Shown: in pieces, positions 22,752 to 22,949 of the stretch | Layout of the letters: each line of letters begins with the position of its first letter | Numbering within the stretch: position 1 is the first letter of the stretch | Source of the DNA: Oribacterium sp. | GTDB taxonomy: Bacteria > Bacillota_A > Clostridia > Lachnospirales > Lachnospiraceae | Direction of reading: 5' to 3' | DNA length: 22,949 bases | Assembly (NCBI GenBank): GCA_017940955.1 | Contig: JAGAXP010000252.1 | Location: 1-22,949, forward strand | Notes under the pieces: model-generated | What the model was told of the DNA's origin: nothing | Seen by the model: the letters and a program-made list of their open reading frames with translations, nothing else | The model's database searches: none | Made by a program: the position numbers and the translations under genes

Positions 22752-22949
22752 TTATCCCACACAGGCAAATGCCGAAAAATCAAACAGCTCACCCATTGTA
22801 TTGCTTATTTTGCTTGGTTCCATTGCTTCCTTTATCTTCCTGAGCGTTAGGTTGAAAAGGGCTGTATCTCTCAGGATATTAAGAAGTTCTGCTGTGTTTC
22901 TGGCATCATCAAGAGCGTCATGCTCTCTTCCCGTGAAGTCAATCCCTGC
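22752..22949 (-). CDS. DEDDh 3'-5' exonuclease, C-terminal part (gene runs off the window)
   Basis: Only the last 65 codons are inside the window. GREHDALDDARNTAELL is the ExoIII motif of DnaQ-like exonucleases, with the catalytic His and Asp as H-D-A-x-D-D. The helix RKIKEAMEPSK follows, and the protein ends ACVG. Such proteins trim RNA or DNA 3' ends (RNase T, KapD or DinG-like exonuclease domains); which one cannot be told without the N-terminus. About 118 bases separate it from the ADP-ribosylglycohydrolase start, enough for a separate promoter. Confidence 0.8.
   Translation of the reverse strand, partial: AGIDFTGREHDALDDARNTAELLNILRDTALFNLTLRKIKEAMEPSKISNTMGELFDFSAFACVG

Overview
The window looks like AT-rich DNA from a Gram-positive clostridial anaerobe, most likely Lachnospiraceae (Butyrivibrio, Pseudobutyrivibrio, Roseburia or a relative). 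The reasons are strong GGAGG-type ribosome sites, T-rich intrinsic terminators, Gram-positive surface-protein architecture (signal peptide, beta-repeats, C-terminal hydrophobic tail with basic end) and NhaC, TM1586-type nitroreductase and AAA_14/DUF4143 genes. I cannot fix the genus from sequence alone. The actin-type partition locus suggests that at least the first 18.7 kb belongs to, or derives from, a large plasmid, chromid or integrative element.

Layout. 167-757 is an unknown gene on the minus strand. 966-1579 is a VapBC toxin-antitoxin pair with a palindromic operator; the toxin's last residues are cut off by an amber codon. 1735-4415 is a ParM/ParR partition operon (minus strand) followed by a gene for a very acidic 155-residue protein that seems to have its own promoter and a 17-codon leader ORF. 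4770-6755 (plus) encodes a zinc-finger/coiled-coil orphan. 6951-9591 (minus) is a two-gene surface operon: a TasA/camelysin-like exported protein and a C-terminally anchored partner. 9854-13105 (plus) encodes two single-pass membrane proteins, the second with a zinc ribbon inside and an HExxH peptidase-like domain outside. 13186-15567 (minus) is a large InlB-repeat surface protein. 15726-17017 (minus) is an NhaC antiporter broken by a one-base frameshift, and 17193-17735 (plus) is a DUF3592-like membrane protein. 17817-18679 (minus) is a ParA/MinD-like protein with a ruined P-loop plus a small membrane protein. 18856-20309 (plus) is a TetR regulator and a nitroreductase behind two operators. 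20495-21790 is an AAA_14/DUF4143 ATPase preceded by four regularly spaced repeats. 21849-22634 (minus) is an ADP-ribosylglycohydrolase, and a DEDDh exonuclease gene runs off the right end.

How it fits together. The most striking signal is not a gene. Three minus-strand operons (ParA-like, InlB-like and TasA-like) start from almost the same promoter, ACTAAT-17 bp-CATAAT inside CCATAATT, at a similar distance from the start codon. The parMR operon has a variant of it. This suggests that DNA segregation and a set of surface or envelope proteins are expressed together, as expected for a mobile element that both partitions itself and builds a surface apparatus. The genes right of about 18.8 kb look like ordinary accessory or chromosomal genes.
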